This document shows, one piece after another, positions 43,386-51,336 of a stretch of DNA of 64,000 bases (positions within the stretch are counted from its first letter, which is position 1; each line of letters opens with the position of its first letter). Source of the stretch: JANWHQ01 sp963775275 (GTDB lineage Bacteria; Pseudomonadota; Alphaproteobacteria; Caulobacterales; Caulobacteraceae); the NCBI GenBank assembly GCA_963775275.1, contig CAVZII010000005.1, positions 1,612,001 through 1,676,000 on the forward strand, written 5' to 3'. The notes under the pieces are model-generated. The model had not been told where the DNA came from. It worked only from the letters and a program-made list of their open reading frames with translations, and made no database searches. Both the position numbers and the translations under genes were made by a program.

Positions 43386-44969
43386 ATGAGGATCGATACG
43401 AGACTCGCCGGCGCCGCCGTCTGCGCCATCGTCCTGGCGACGGCCGGATGCGCCACGCCGGAAGGCCTGGCCAAGCCGAACCTCTACGCCAAGCCGACGC
43501 AGGCCAGGTCGACCAGCACCGAGCAGGACCTGGTCGACCTGCCCGACCCTTCCGCGCCGGTGGCGGTGGCGGTCTACGGATTCAACGACCAGACGGGCCA
43601 GTTCAATCCGACGGACAACATCCAGACCCTGTCACGGGCCCTGTCCCAGGGGGCGACCTCCGTCCTGGTCCAGTCGCTGCGCGACGCCGGCCGAGGCAAG
43701 TGGTTCACCGTGCTGGAGCGCGAGCATCTCGATGACCTCCTGAAGGAGCGCCAGGTCATCACCGAGATGCGCAAGCGCTACCTCGGAGAGACCGAGATCA
43801 ATCCCGACGCCTTGCCCTCGCTGCTATTCGCCGGTGTGCTGCTCGAAGGCGGGATCATCGGCTACGACACCAACACCCTCACGGGCGGGGCGGGCGCGCG
43901 GCTGCTCGGGATCGGCGGCGACGCCAGCTACCGGCAGGACACCATCACCGTCTACCTTCGCGCAGTCGCCACCAAGACCGGCGAGGTCCTGGCGTCGGTC
44001 GTGACGCGCAAGACCGTCGTATCCGCCGGCCTGCAGGGCGGGGCCTTCCGCTACGTCAGCTACAAGAACCTGCTGGAGACCGAGGCCGGCGTCACGGTCA
44101 ACGAGCCGCGCACCATCGCCCTCGAGCAGGCGGTGGAGAAGGCGACCTACGACCTGATCCTCGAGGGCGCGCACAAGGGGGTCTGGTCCTTCGCCGACAA
44201 GACCGCCGCCAACGCCCTGATCCACGACTATCTGGCCGAGAACGACCGGATGGGCGGCGCCGATCCCGTCGTCGCCAGAGCGCCCGCCCCCCCGGCGCCT
44301 GCGTCCCGCATGGCGGCCACGCAGCCGCCGTCGGCCGTGGCCGAGCTCGACGCGCGGACCCTGAGGGCCGTTCCCGCGCCGCCGCAGGCGCCGATCGCCA
44401 GGCCTGGTTCGGCGCCAATTCCGCCGATCCAGCCGGCCCAACCCGCCGCCGCCAAGAAGGCGGCGCCCGCCGCACCCGCCGCCGTCGCGCCCGCAGCAAT
44501 AGCGACCGTCCGGGCGCGGCCGGCCATGCGCGTGGCCGCCGCCGCGCCGGTCCCGCCCGTCAGGCCCGCCGCGCCCGGCGGATCGGCGGCCGTGCAGATC
44601 GGCGCCTACGCCTCGCCGGCCCTGGCCGAACAGGGCTGGCAGGACGCGTCCGCCGCCTTCCCGGGGCTCCTGGCCGGCAGGTCCCGGCGCGTGGAGCCGG
44701 TCCAGCGGGCCGGCAAGACCCTCTACCGCGCCCTGGTCGCCGGCTTCGCCGACGCGCCCGCCGCACGGGCCTTCTGCGACGCGCTGAAGGCGCGCCAGAG
44801 GGACTGCCTGGTCAGAAACTTTGGCCCCGCCCGGACGCCGGTCCTGGCCGCACAGGCTCCGCGCCACGCGCCGGCTGCGGCCGAGATCCAGCCTGCGGCC
44901 CTCCACCGGGCCAATCCCGCGTCCGTCGCGGCGATCGAGGACAGTTCCAGCCAACGGCCGGGCGCGTGA
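43386..44969 (+). CDS. csgG: CsgG curli secretion channel with C-terminal linker and SPOR domain
   Basis: A 527-residue lipoprotein; E. coli CsgG has 277. The lipobox is TAGC near residue 22. The CsgG core (about 50-290) has V-A-V-Y-G-F-N-D-Q-T-G-Q-F, FTVLEREHLDDLLKERQ, LLFAGVLLEGGIIGYD and D-T-I-T-V-Y-L-R-A-V. An Ala/Pro-rich linker (290-395) leads to a SPOR-like domain (399-478): A-V-Q-I-G-A-Y-A-S-P-A-L-A-E-Q-G-W and Y-R-A-L-V-A-G-F-A-D-A-P-A-A-R-A-F-C. SPOR domains bind denuded septal peptidoglycan. A short tail follows. Confidence 0.92.
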   Translation: MRIDTRLAGAAVCAIVLATAGCATPEGLAKPNLYAKPTQARSTSTEQDLVDLPDPSAPVAVAVYGFNDQTGQFNPTDNIQTLSRALSQGATSVLVQSLRDAGRGKWFTVLEREHLDDLLKERQVITEMRKRYLGETEINPDALPSLLFAGVLLEGGIIGYDTNTLTGGAGARLLGIGGDASYRQDTITVYLRAVATKTGEVLASVVTRKTVVSAGLQGGAFRYVSYKNLLETEAGVTVNEPRTIALEQAVEKATYDLILEGAHKGVWSFADKTAANALIHDYLAENDRMGGADPVVARAPAPPAPASRMAATQPPSAVAELDARTLRAVPAPPQAPIARPGSAPIPPIQPAQPAAAKKAAPAAPAAVAPAAIATVRARPAMRVAAAAPVPPVRPAAPGGSAAVQIGAYASPALAEQGWQDASAAFPGLLAGRSRRVEPVQRAGKTLYRALVAGFADAPAARAFCDALKARQRDCLVRNFGPARTPVLAAQAPRHAPAAAEIQPAALHRANPASVAAIEDSSSQRPGA

Positions 44970-45007
44970 TGTCCGGCCCAGTCCACCATCCAAGGGGAGC
45001 TTAGACC

Positions 45008-46168
45008 ATGACCTATAGACATCTGGCGCTCGGGGCCGTCTCGGCTCTCGCGCTCGGCTTTGGCGCTTCGGCGGCCTTCGCGGCCGACAAGAGCACCGTC
45101 ACCCAGAGCGGCGCCTACAACACCGCCACGGTCAACCAGACCGCCGCTTCCAGCGCGACCTCGACGATCACTCAGGCCGGAACGAACACCGGCGCCGACG
45201 CCGCCCACACGGGCGTCGCCACGGTGACCCAGGCCGGCGCGGCCACGAACATCTCGACCATCAGCCAGGTCGCGTCATCGCTGCAGGCGACGACCAGCGT
45301 CAGTCAGTCCGGCGCCGGCGCCAACACCGCGTCCGTCACCCAGGACGGCACGCTGGCGAGCGCCACGGTCACCCAGTCCGGCGCCGCCGGCGCCAACGAC
45401 GCCACGATCACGCAGAACGCCGGGACGGGATCTTCCGCAAACGTGACCCAGACGAGCACCGTGGGCGCAGCCGGCGACTCGACCACGCTCACCCAGACCG
45501 GCGACGGCCAGAGCGTCTACGTCAACCAGACCGGATCGGCCGATACGCTCGTCGTGACCCAGACCGGCTCGGGCGGCTCCGCCTCGGTCAGCCAGACGGG
45601 CGACGGCAACAGCGGCACGATCGTCCAGGCCGTAGCGGGCGGCGACGCCTACATCACCCAGACCGGAGACGCCAACCAGGCGACGATCGACCAGTCCGGC
45701 GCGGGGGATTACGCCACGAGCATCCAGCTCGCCAACAACGGCGTCGTCAGCCTCACCCAGGACAACATCGACAACGCCTCGATCGAGGCCTACCAGACGA
45801 GCAACGACAGCTCGATCACCGTCACCCAGTCGGGCGACGCGGACCTGGCGTCGGTTTCGCAGACGGGCGCCGGCACGAACTCTGCGACCCTCATCCAGAC
45901 CGCCGCCGGCGACGACAGCGGCATTTCGCTGCTGCACGACGACGACATCACCAAGACCCAGATCGGCGTCGAGCAGATCGGCGACAACCTCACCGCCAGC
46001 GTGACCCAGAGCGCCGCCAATGCGCTGAGCCGCGTCTACCAGAACGGCAGCTACGACGCCGCCACGGTGACGCAGTCGGCGAGCGGCTCCGACGTCAGCT
46101 ACGTCGCCCAGAACGGCAGCAACCTGACGGCCACGGTCACCCAGCAGGACGCCGTGGTCCCGCGGTAG
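45008..46168 (+). CDS. Large curlin-repeat protein (probable major amyloid subunit)
   Basis: A 386-residue protein. A signal peptide ending in AFAAD is followed by nearly uninterrupted curlin-like units of about 20-23 residues, such as T-V-T-Q-S-G-A-Y-N-T-A-T-V-N-Q, S-V-S-Q-S-G-A-G-A-N-T-A-S-V-T-Q and Y-V-N-Q-T-G-S-A-D-T-L-V-V-T-Q. I count roughly fifteen units. E. coli CsgA has five in 151 residues. The composition is Gln/Thr/Ser/Ala/Gly/Asn-rich with Asp at turns. AAGGGGAG precedes the start. It is the likely fibre subunit exported by CsgG. Confidence 0.88.
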   Translation: MTYRHLALGAVSALALGFGASAAFAADKSTVTQSGAYNTATVNQTAASSATSTITQAGTNTGADAAHTGVATVTQAGAATNISTISQVASSLQATTSVSQSGAGANTASVTQDGTLASATVTQSGAAGANDATITQNAGTGSSANVTQTSTVGAAGDSTTLTQTGDGQSVYVNQTGSADTLVVTQTGSGGSASVSQTGDGNSGTIVQAVAGGDAYITQTGDANQATIDQSGAGDYATSIQLANNGVVSLTQDNIDNASIEAYQTSNDSSITVTQSGDADLASVSQTGAGTNSATLIQTAAGDDSGISLLHDDDITKTQIGVEQIGDNLTASVTQSAANALSRVYQNGSYDAATVTQSASGSDVSYVAQNGSNLTATVTQQDAVVPR

Positions 46169-46240
46169 ACGTGTGGACCCTCCCGGGAGCCGCCGGTCGG
46201 CTCCCGGGCTTCCTCTACTTCGCATGGGCTCGTGTTCGAC

Positions 46241-47026
46241 ATGACCAGGCAGGCCTCGCCGCACAGCTGGATGGTCGCGGTCCTGGCCGCGGCCAGCCTC
46301 GCGATGTCGAGCGCCGCGCGCGCCGGCGGCGCCGCCAGCGTCTCTCAGAGCGGCGCCGAGGCCCAGGCCGTGGTCCTCCAGTTCGACGGCCCGGGCGGCG
46401 CCAACGTCGCGCAGATCGGCCAGGTCGGCGGCGTGGGCCAGGGCGCCTATGTCCGCCAGGACGGCTCGGGCGACAACGCCAGCATCAGCCAGTCGCAGGC
46501 GGACGGCTCGACCTCGTTGTCGGGTGGATCGCTCGTCCCGGCCAATCTCCTGTCCGCCATGGCGGACAGCCATCCCGCCGCACCCTATTCGGCCGTCGTC
46601 TGGCAGACGGGATCGGGACATTACGCCCGCATCGAGCAGCAGGCCGGCGCCGACGGCGCCTATGCCGAGATCGCCCAGGACGGCGGCGACGGCGACACGG
46701 CCGTGATCGTCCAGGGGTCGGGCGCGCCCTCGGCGAGCGGCGACTTCGCCAGCATCTATCAACAGGGGACGGGCGACGACGGCCGGCTCACGCAGAACGG
46801 CGGCGCCAATTCCGCCAGCCTGCAGCAGTACGGCGACAACGATGCCGGCTCCATCGACCAGACCGGCGACGCCAGCCGCGCTGCTCTGGTCCAGACCGGC
46901 GACGGCCTCTCCTATGCGATCACCCAGGACGGCTCGTCCACCATCGCGGGGGGGATCGCCCTGTCGGGCGTGACCGACGTGTCGGTGAGCCAGACCGCCG
47001 GCGGCGCGGACATCACGGTGCATTGA
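46241..47026 (+). CDS. Second curlin-repeat protein
   Basis: A protein of about 261 residues. A signal peptide (VAVLAAASLAMSSAARAGG) is followed by curlin-like units with more variation and a non-repetitive insert near residues 95-120. Examples are S-V-S-Q-S-G-A-E-A-Q-A-V, Y-V-R-Q-D-G-S-G-D-N-A-S-I-S-Q and S-L-Q-Q-Y-G-D-N-D-A-G-S-I-D-Q. It may be a minor subunit or nucleator. ATG at 46241 or GTG at 46232 can start it; neither has a strong ribosome site, so expression may depend on read-through from the preceding gene. Confidence 0.82.
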   Translation: MTRQASPHSWMVAVLAAASLAMSSAARAGGAASVSQSGAEAQAVVLQFDGPGGANVAQIGQVGGVGQGAYVRQDGSGDNASISQSQADGSTSLSGGSLVPANLLSAMADSHPAAPYSAVVWQTGSGHYARIEQQAGADGAYAEIAQDGGDGDTAVIVQGSGAPSASGDFASIYQQGTGDDGRLTQNGGANSASLQQYGDNDAGSIDQTGDASRAALVQTGDGLSYAITQDGSSTIAGGIALSGVTDVSVSQTAGGADITVH

Positions 47027-47040
47027 CCGGACATGCCGAC

Positions 47041-47526
47041 ATGCGCGCCCTGATCCTTCTCATCGCCGCCGGCGCCGCCTGCGCCGGCCTCGCCGCTGCC
47101 CCCGCCCTGGCGGGCTCGACCAATCCGGCCATCCTGCTGGACCAGGTGGGCGCGCCGGCCGCCAAGGGCTCGGTCGGCGTCCCGGACGCGTCGCCGCGGC
47201 GGCCCGCGGGCGGGGTCGCCGTCGCGCCCGTGCCGGCGGGCCCGGCAGGCTCGTCCAAGGCCCGGGTGTCCCAGCCCAAGGCCGTGCTCGATCGCTGCGA
47301 GGCGATCCTGAAGGGGCGCGCGCCGCCGGTGGAGGGCCTGGACTGCAGCGACGGCCAGCTGGCTCGCCTGCGCGAGCAGGTGGCCGCCGAGGCCGCCGGG
47401 CGCGCCTCGCAGAGCGTCGACGTCGACAGCCTGGCCAAGGACCTGAAGGCGCTCGGCCGCGCGCCGGACCAGACCGATCCGGCCACCGGCGCGCCTGCCG
47501 TGGCGATCCTGACGCCGGGCCAGTGA
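47041..47526 (+). CDS. Secreted protein of unknown function at the end of the curli operon
   Basis: A 161-residue protein with signal peptide (LILLIAAGAACAGLAAAPALA). It continues with TNPAILLDQVGAP, a Pro-rich linker and a helical region with two Cys (L-D-R-C-E-A-I-L and GLDCSDGQL). It starts 14 bases after the second curlin gene. It has none of the sequence features of CsgE or CsgC. Its position suggests a role in curlin handling in the periplasm; that is inference only. Confidence 0.65.
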   Translation: MRALILLIAAGAACAGLAAAPALAGSTNPAILLDQVGAPAAKGSVGVPDASPRRPAGGVAVAPVPAGPAGSSKARVSQPKAVLDRCEAILKGRAPPVEGLDCSDGQLARLREQVAAEAAGRASQSVDVDSLAKDLKALGRAPDQTDPATGAPAVAILTPGQ

Positions 47527-47547
47527 GTTTCCCGACGGGGCTGGGCC

Positions 47548-47657
47548 AGAGCGCGTTGCGCAAATGTGGAACCCGGTCTTGCGGCAAGACCGCGCTCGAG
47601 CGTTTGAATCTGGAGCACGATGCGATCAGACGATTCCGTCTGATCGCATCGTGCTCT
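47548..47657 (+). repeat. Alphaproteobacterial palindromic repeat (GTGGAACCCGGT type), copy 2
   Basis: Same family as 13235. Its terminal hairpin is perfect over 20 pairs (GAGCACGATGCGATCAGACG with an ATTC loop, 47613-47656). It ends directly in the CTAG of the composite element copy 2. The order relative to the composite element is reversed compared with 13069-13345. Confidence 0.82.
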
Positions 47658-47821
47658 AGTGTCCCGATTCCGAAGTTCGCCAGCGCTTTTGCCAGGCAGA
47701 TGCGAACTTCGGAATCGATCGGGACACTAGCAAGTCTATGATTCTAGTGTGGTTTAAGGATCAGAAGTTCGCAACTGCGGGAGCCGCCATCATCATGCGA
47801 ACTTCTGATCCACCACACTAG
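47656..47821 (+). repeat. Composite two-hairpin element, copy 2 (GAAGTTCGC subfamily)
   Basis: Hairpin A is at 47656-47730 and hairpin B at 47744-47821, with the same lengths (75, 13, 78) and orientation as copy 1. Differences from copy 1 fall mainly in the loops. It shares its first bases with the end of the neighbouring palindrome. Confidence 0.92.
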
Positions 47822-48095
47822 GCTCCCGCGCGCGGGGTCGCGAACGTCTCGGCCATATGGTCACACAGCTCGGCGCGGGCGGTCATTCGCCGACTGGCTG
47901 AGGCGCGCGACGCCAGTGAGGTATTGCCTGGATCGAACGTTCCAGTGATTGTTCCCTCAAGGGTCGCTCAAGGCGATCCGGTCGACCGAGCGAGGGAGGG
48001 AGCGAGGTCAGCGCCGGCTGGACGTGGCGACTGGCGGCGGAAAGGATCGCGCCAGACAGGCGCGCATGGACGCGGATGAACACCCGGAGGGGAAG

Positions 48096-49727
48096 ATGGC
48101 GGGATTGATGATCGGCAAGGGCCGGCGGCATGCGGCCTGGACGGGCGCTGCGGCGGCGATGGGGTTCGCCGGGGTCCTGGCCATGGGCGGCCCGGCGGCG
48201 GCGGCGGACTGCGCCCAGCTCGCCGGCGCGGCGCTGCCTCAAGGCAAGGTCACCGCCGCCACCCTGGTGCCGGCGGGCGGCTTCCAGCCTCCGGCCACGC
48301 CCTTCGGTCCGCCGCCCGGCGTCGCGGCGGCGGGCTTCAAGACTCTTCCCGCCTTCTGCCGGATCGAGGCGACGCTCACGCCCACGCCAGACTCGGACAT
48401 CAAGGTCGAGGTGTGGATGCCGGCCGCGGGCTGGAACGGAAAGCTGGTGGGGATCGGCAACGGCGTCTGGGCCGGCTCGATAAGCTACTTCCAGCTGGGC
48501 GAGCCCCTGTCGCGCGGCTACGCGGTGGCGGCGACCGACACCGGCCACGTCGGCAACGGGCTGACGGCCGATTTCGCGGTCGGCCACCCCGAGAAGCTGA
48601 CGGATTTCGGCTACCGCGCCGTGCACGACATGACGGTCGCGGCCAAGGCGGCGATCCACGCGTTCTATGGCGACGGCCCGAAGATGTCCCTGTGGAACTC
48701 CTGCTCCACGGGCGGGCGCCAGGGCCTGATGGAGGCCTATCGCTTTCCGGACGACTACGACGCCATCTCGGCCATGGCGCCGGCCAATCCCATGACCGAC
48801 CTGATGACCCAGAGCCTGTGGACGGGCTATCAGGCGGTGCGCGCGCCCGGCGCGGGCCTGTCGGCGCCCAAGCTGATGGCGCTGCACAAGGCCTACATCG
48901 CCCAGTGCGACGGCGCGGACGGGCTGGCCGACGCCCTGGCGTCGGACCCGCGCGCCTGCCGGTTCGACCCGGCGGTGATCCAGTGCAAGGGCGCCGACGG
49001 GCCGGGCTGCCTCACTGCCGATCAGGTCGACACCATGCGCGCCATCTACGGCGGCGTGCGCGATCCCAGGACGGGCGAGCAGGTCCTGCCCGGCTTCCCG
49101 CCGGGAAGCGAGCTGCAGCTGGCCGCCCTGATCTCGGCGCCCGAGCCGTTCCCTGTGGCCACGAGCTACATGCGCCAGCTGGTCTTCGCCGACCAGCCGG
49201 GCTGGGACTTCAAGAGCTTCGACTACGGGGCCGACACCTTGAAGGCGCGCGCGTACGGCGCCTCGATCCTGGACGTGCCCCCGACCGGCCTTGGGCCGTT
49301 CTTCGCCCGCGGCGGCAGGCTGCTGCTCAGCCACGGATGGACCGACGGCCTGATCCCGGCGAACAACACCGTCGCCTTCTACCAGAAGCTCTCCGCCGGG
49401 CTGCCCGCCGGGCAGGCGCAGAAACAGCTGCGCCTCTTCATGGTTCCCGGCATGAACCACTGCGGCGGGGGCGAGGGGCCGTCGAGCATCGACACCCTGG
49501 CCACGATCGACCAGTGGGCCTCGGGCGGCGCCGCGCCCGACCGCCTGATCGCGACCCGCGCGGCCGGCGGACCGCCGGGACCGCCCGGCCAACCCGGCCA
49601 GCCGCCGCAAGAGCCGATGTCCCGACCGCTTTGCCCCTTCCCGATGGTCGACCGGTACAAGGGCCAGGGCCCGACCGACCAGGCCGGGAGCTTCACCTGC
49701 ACGGCGCCGGGCCAACCGAAGGGATAG
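48096..49727 (+). CDS. Tannase/feruloyl esterase family hydrolase
   Basis: A 543-residue secreted serine esterase. The signal peptide (residues 10-35) is followed by the tannase family nucleophile region N-S-C-S-T-G-G-R-Q-G near residue 205, S-H-G-W-T-D-G-L-I-P (acid) and P-G-M-N-H-C-G-G-G (His). The two Cys flanking Ser and His are the family's usual disulfide. It releases ferulic or gallic-type acids from esters, which links to the aromatic genes (pobA) downstream. ATG 48096 is chosen for GGAGG five bases upstream. Confidence 0.9.
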   Translation: MAGLMIGKGRRHAAWTGAAAAMGFAGVLAMGGPAAAADCAQLAGAALPQGKVTAATLVPAGGFQPPATPFGPPPGVAAAGFKTLPAFCRIEATLTPTPDSDIKVEVWMPAAGWNGKLVGIGNGVWAGSISYFQLGEPLSRGYAVAATDTGHVGNGLTADFAVGHPEKLTDFGYRAVHDMTVAAKAAIHAFYGDGPKMSLWNSCSTGGRQGLMEAYRFPDDYDAISAMAPANPMTDLMTQSLWTGYQAVRAPGAGLSAPKLMALHKAYIAQCDGADGLADALASDPRACRFDPAVIQCKGADGPGCLTADQVDTMRAIYGGVRDPRTGEQVLPGFPPGSELQLAALISAPEPFPVATSYMRQLVFADQPGWDFKSFDYGADTLKARAYGASILDVPPTGLGPFFARGGRLLLSHGWTDGLIPANNTVAFYQKLSAGLPAGQAQKQLRLFMVPGMNHCGGGEGPSSIDTLATIDQWASGGAAPDRLIATRAAGGPPGPPGQPGQPPQEPMSRPLCPFPMVDRYKGQGPTDQAGSFTCTAPGQPKG

Positions 49728-49733
49728 GGCGGC

Positions 49734-50408
49734 CTACCGCTCGGAGGGGGTCGCGCCGGCCCAGGATTCCGTGGACGGGACCCCGAACCGCTCCGCCACG
49801 TGGTCCCAGAGCGCGGCGATCTCGCCAGCCGCGGCGGCGTCGGCCATTTCCTCGGCCGAGCGGCCGGTCTCCACGGCGGTCTGGAAGATGGACCTGGAGC
49901 GCAGGATGACCGGGGCGACGGGGAGCTGAAGGTACTCCAGCGCCCGGAGCGCGCGCCTGACCACCGGCGCCTCGGAGCCCTCGCGCGCGACCGGCGCCTG
50001 ACTCACGACCACGGTCATGGGCTTCGCCAGCCGGCGCACGACCTGGACGGTGCGGGCGAGGGCGGCCAGATCGAGGATGGTCGGGCGCACCACCACCACC
50101 GCCGCGTCGGCAAGGACCAGGGCCTCGCCGACGTCCTCGACCGCGCCGGCCGCCGTGTCGATGATCAGGAGCTGCTTGTTGAGGCCGCAGGCCGCGAGCT
50201 GGGCGGCCAGGAGCCTGGGACCGGAGGTCGCGACGCACTCGGGGCCGGCGTCGGCGCGCGCGGCCAGCAGGTCGCTGGCGGAGTGCTGCGGATCGACGTC
50301 GGCCACCAGCACGTCCAGGCCCCGCAGGTGCGCGGCCAGCGCCAGGTGGGTCGCGACCGTGGTCTTGCCCGAGCCGCCCTTCAGGCCGATGACCGCCAGT
50401 GTCCGCAA
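49734..50408 (-). CDS. Orphan ParA-type ATPase
   Basis: A 224-residue P-loop ATPase. Deviant Walker A K-G-G-S-G-K-T-T is near residue 9, D-V-D-P-Q-H-S-A near 37 and I-I-D-T-A-A-G near 80. There is no ParB gene nearby. The probable start is TTG at 50408 after GGGGAG; ATG candidates further up fall in the TetR gene. It could position a cargo or be part of a small element; the cargo is unknown. Confidence 0.85.
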   Translation of the reverse strand: MRTLAVIGLKGGSGKTTVATHLALAAHLRGLDVLVADVDPQHSASDLLAARADAGPECVATSGPRLLAAQLAACGLNKQLLIIDTAAGAVEDVGEALVLADAAVVVVRPTILDLAALARTVQVVRRLAKPMTVVVSQAPVAREGSEAPVVRRALRALEYLQLPVAPVILRSRSIFQTAVETGRSAEEMADAAAAGEIAALWDHVAERFGVPSTESWAGATPSER

Positions 50409-50433
50409 CTCGAAACGCTCCCCGCGCGCGGTC

Positions 50434-51117
50434 TCAGCCCGCCGGCGCGGCGGCGGCGGCGGCGTCCACCGGCGGCGCCAGGAATCCCGCCTCGGCATAG
50501 GCGACGGCGCGCCGGATCGACTCCTCGATCGCGTTCGGGTCGCACTCGCCCTCGGACATGATCGCCAGGCGCGCGTCGTCCCAGTGCGTCATGTGCTCGA
50601 TGCCGAAGGTGAAGTGCAGCCGCCAGCAGACCTCGGCGTGGCTGAGATGAGGCAGGGCGCGCTGAACCAGACGCACGACGCGGGTCAGCTCGTTGACGGT
50701 GGCGGCCACTTCCTCCTGCACCTCGGGCAGGGTGCTCACGAGCGCGCGCGCCAGAAACTGGACCGTGGCCTGGCGGCCGCTGTCCGGCGCGCGCAGCCGC
50801 GCCAGCGGCGCGATCGCCGCGTAGAGGACTTTGCCGATCTCGGGCCGGGGCTGGGCCTCGAGCTCGGCGAACATGGCGTTGCGGATCTCACCGACCTCGG
50901 CGATCCGCGTGCGCAGGATGGTCCTCAGCAGGTTCGCCTTGGACCCGAAGTGATGGTAGATCACCGAGATCGAGACATCCGCCGCCTTGGCGATGTCGCG
51001 GATCGACACGGACTCCAGCCCCTGCTCGCCGAACAGCCGCTCGGCGGTCTCCAGGATGGCGGCGGCCGAAGGTCCGATCTCGCGGCCCTCGGCGAGCGGC
51101 GCCGTTGACGACCTCAC
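50434..51117 (-). CDS. TetR-family transcriptional regulator
   Basis: A 227-residue regulator. The HTH is I-L-E-T-A-E-R-L-F-G-E-Q-G then I-R-D-I-A-K-A-A-D-V-S-I-S-V-I-Y-H-H-F-G-S-K. The C-terminal domain resembles TetR_C regulators of steroid or fatty-acid-type genes (C-W-R-L-H-F-T-F-G-I-E-H-M-T). GTG at 51117 is the best start; the frame is open upstream. It may control the SDR cluster at 51337-54571. Confidence 0.85.
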   Translation of the reverse strand: MRSSTAPLAEGREIGPSAAAILETAERLFGEQGLESVSIRDIAKAADVSISVIYHHFGSKANLLRTILRTRIAEVGEIRNAMFAELEAQPRPEIGKVLYAAIAPLARLRAPDSGRQATVQFLARALVSTLPEVQEEVAATVNELTRVVRLVQRALPHLSHAEVCWRLHFTFGIEHMTHWDDARLAIMSEGECDPNAIEESIRRAVAYAEAGFLAPPVDAAAAAAPAG

Positions 51118-51336
51118 GGTTCCCGACCCTCTGATCCCGCCGGGCTCCCGGCGGCCCGCCGCGTGCGGCCCCGCGCCGACGCATCCCGGAACGGCCCCCA
51201 TCGACGGGAGATGTCAAGGCTGCATCCCGGCGGGTCCGACCCGCACCGCCGCGCCGGTTCGGCGAGCGGGGCTCGCGCGCCCTTCAGGAAACGCTCTGCC
51301 CGACGTTCGGAACGAGCGGTCCAGCCTGGATGGCCG

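Noticed and set aside
45008..47026. Possible CRISPR or tandem DNA repeat array
   Set aside because: The periodicity is at protein level (curlin units), codons vary, and there are no identical direct repeats with regular spacers.
47041..47526. Identification as csgE
   Set aside because: It has a signal peptide and the right position, but none of the CsgE sequence features; the Cys arrangement and Pro-rich linker do not fit.
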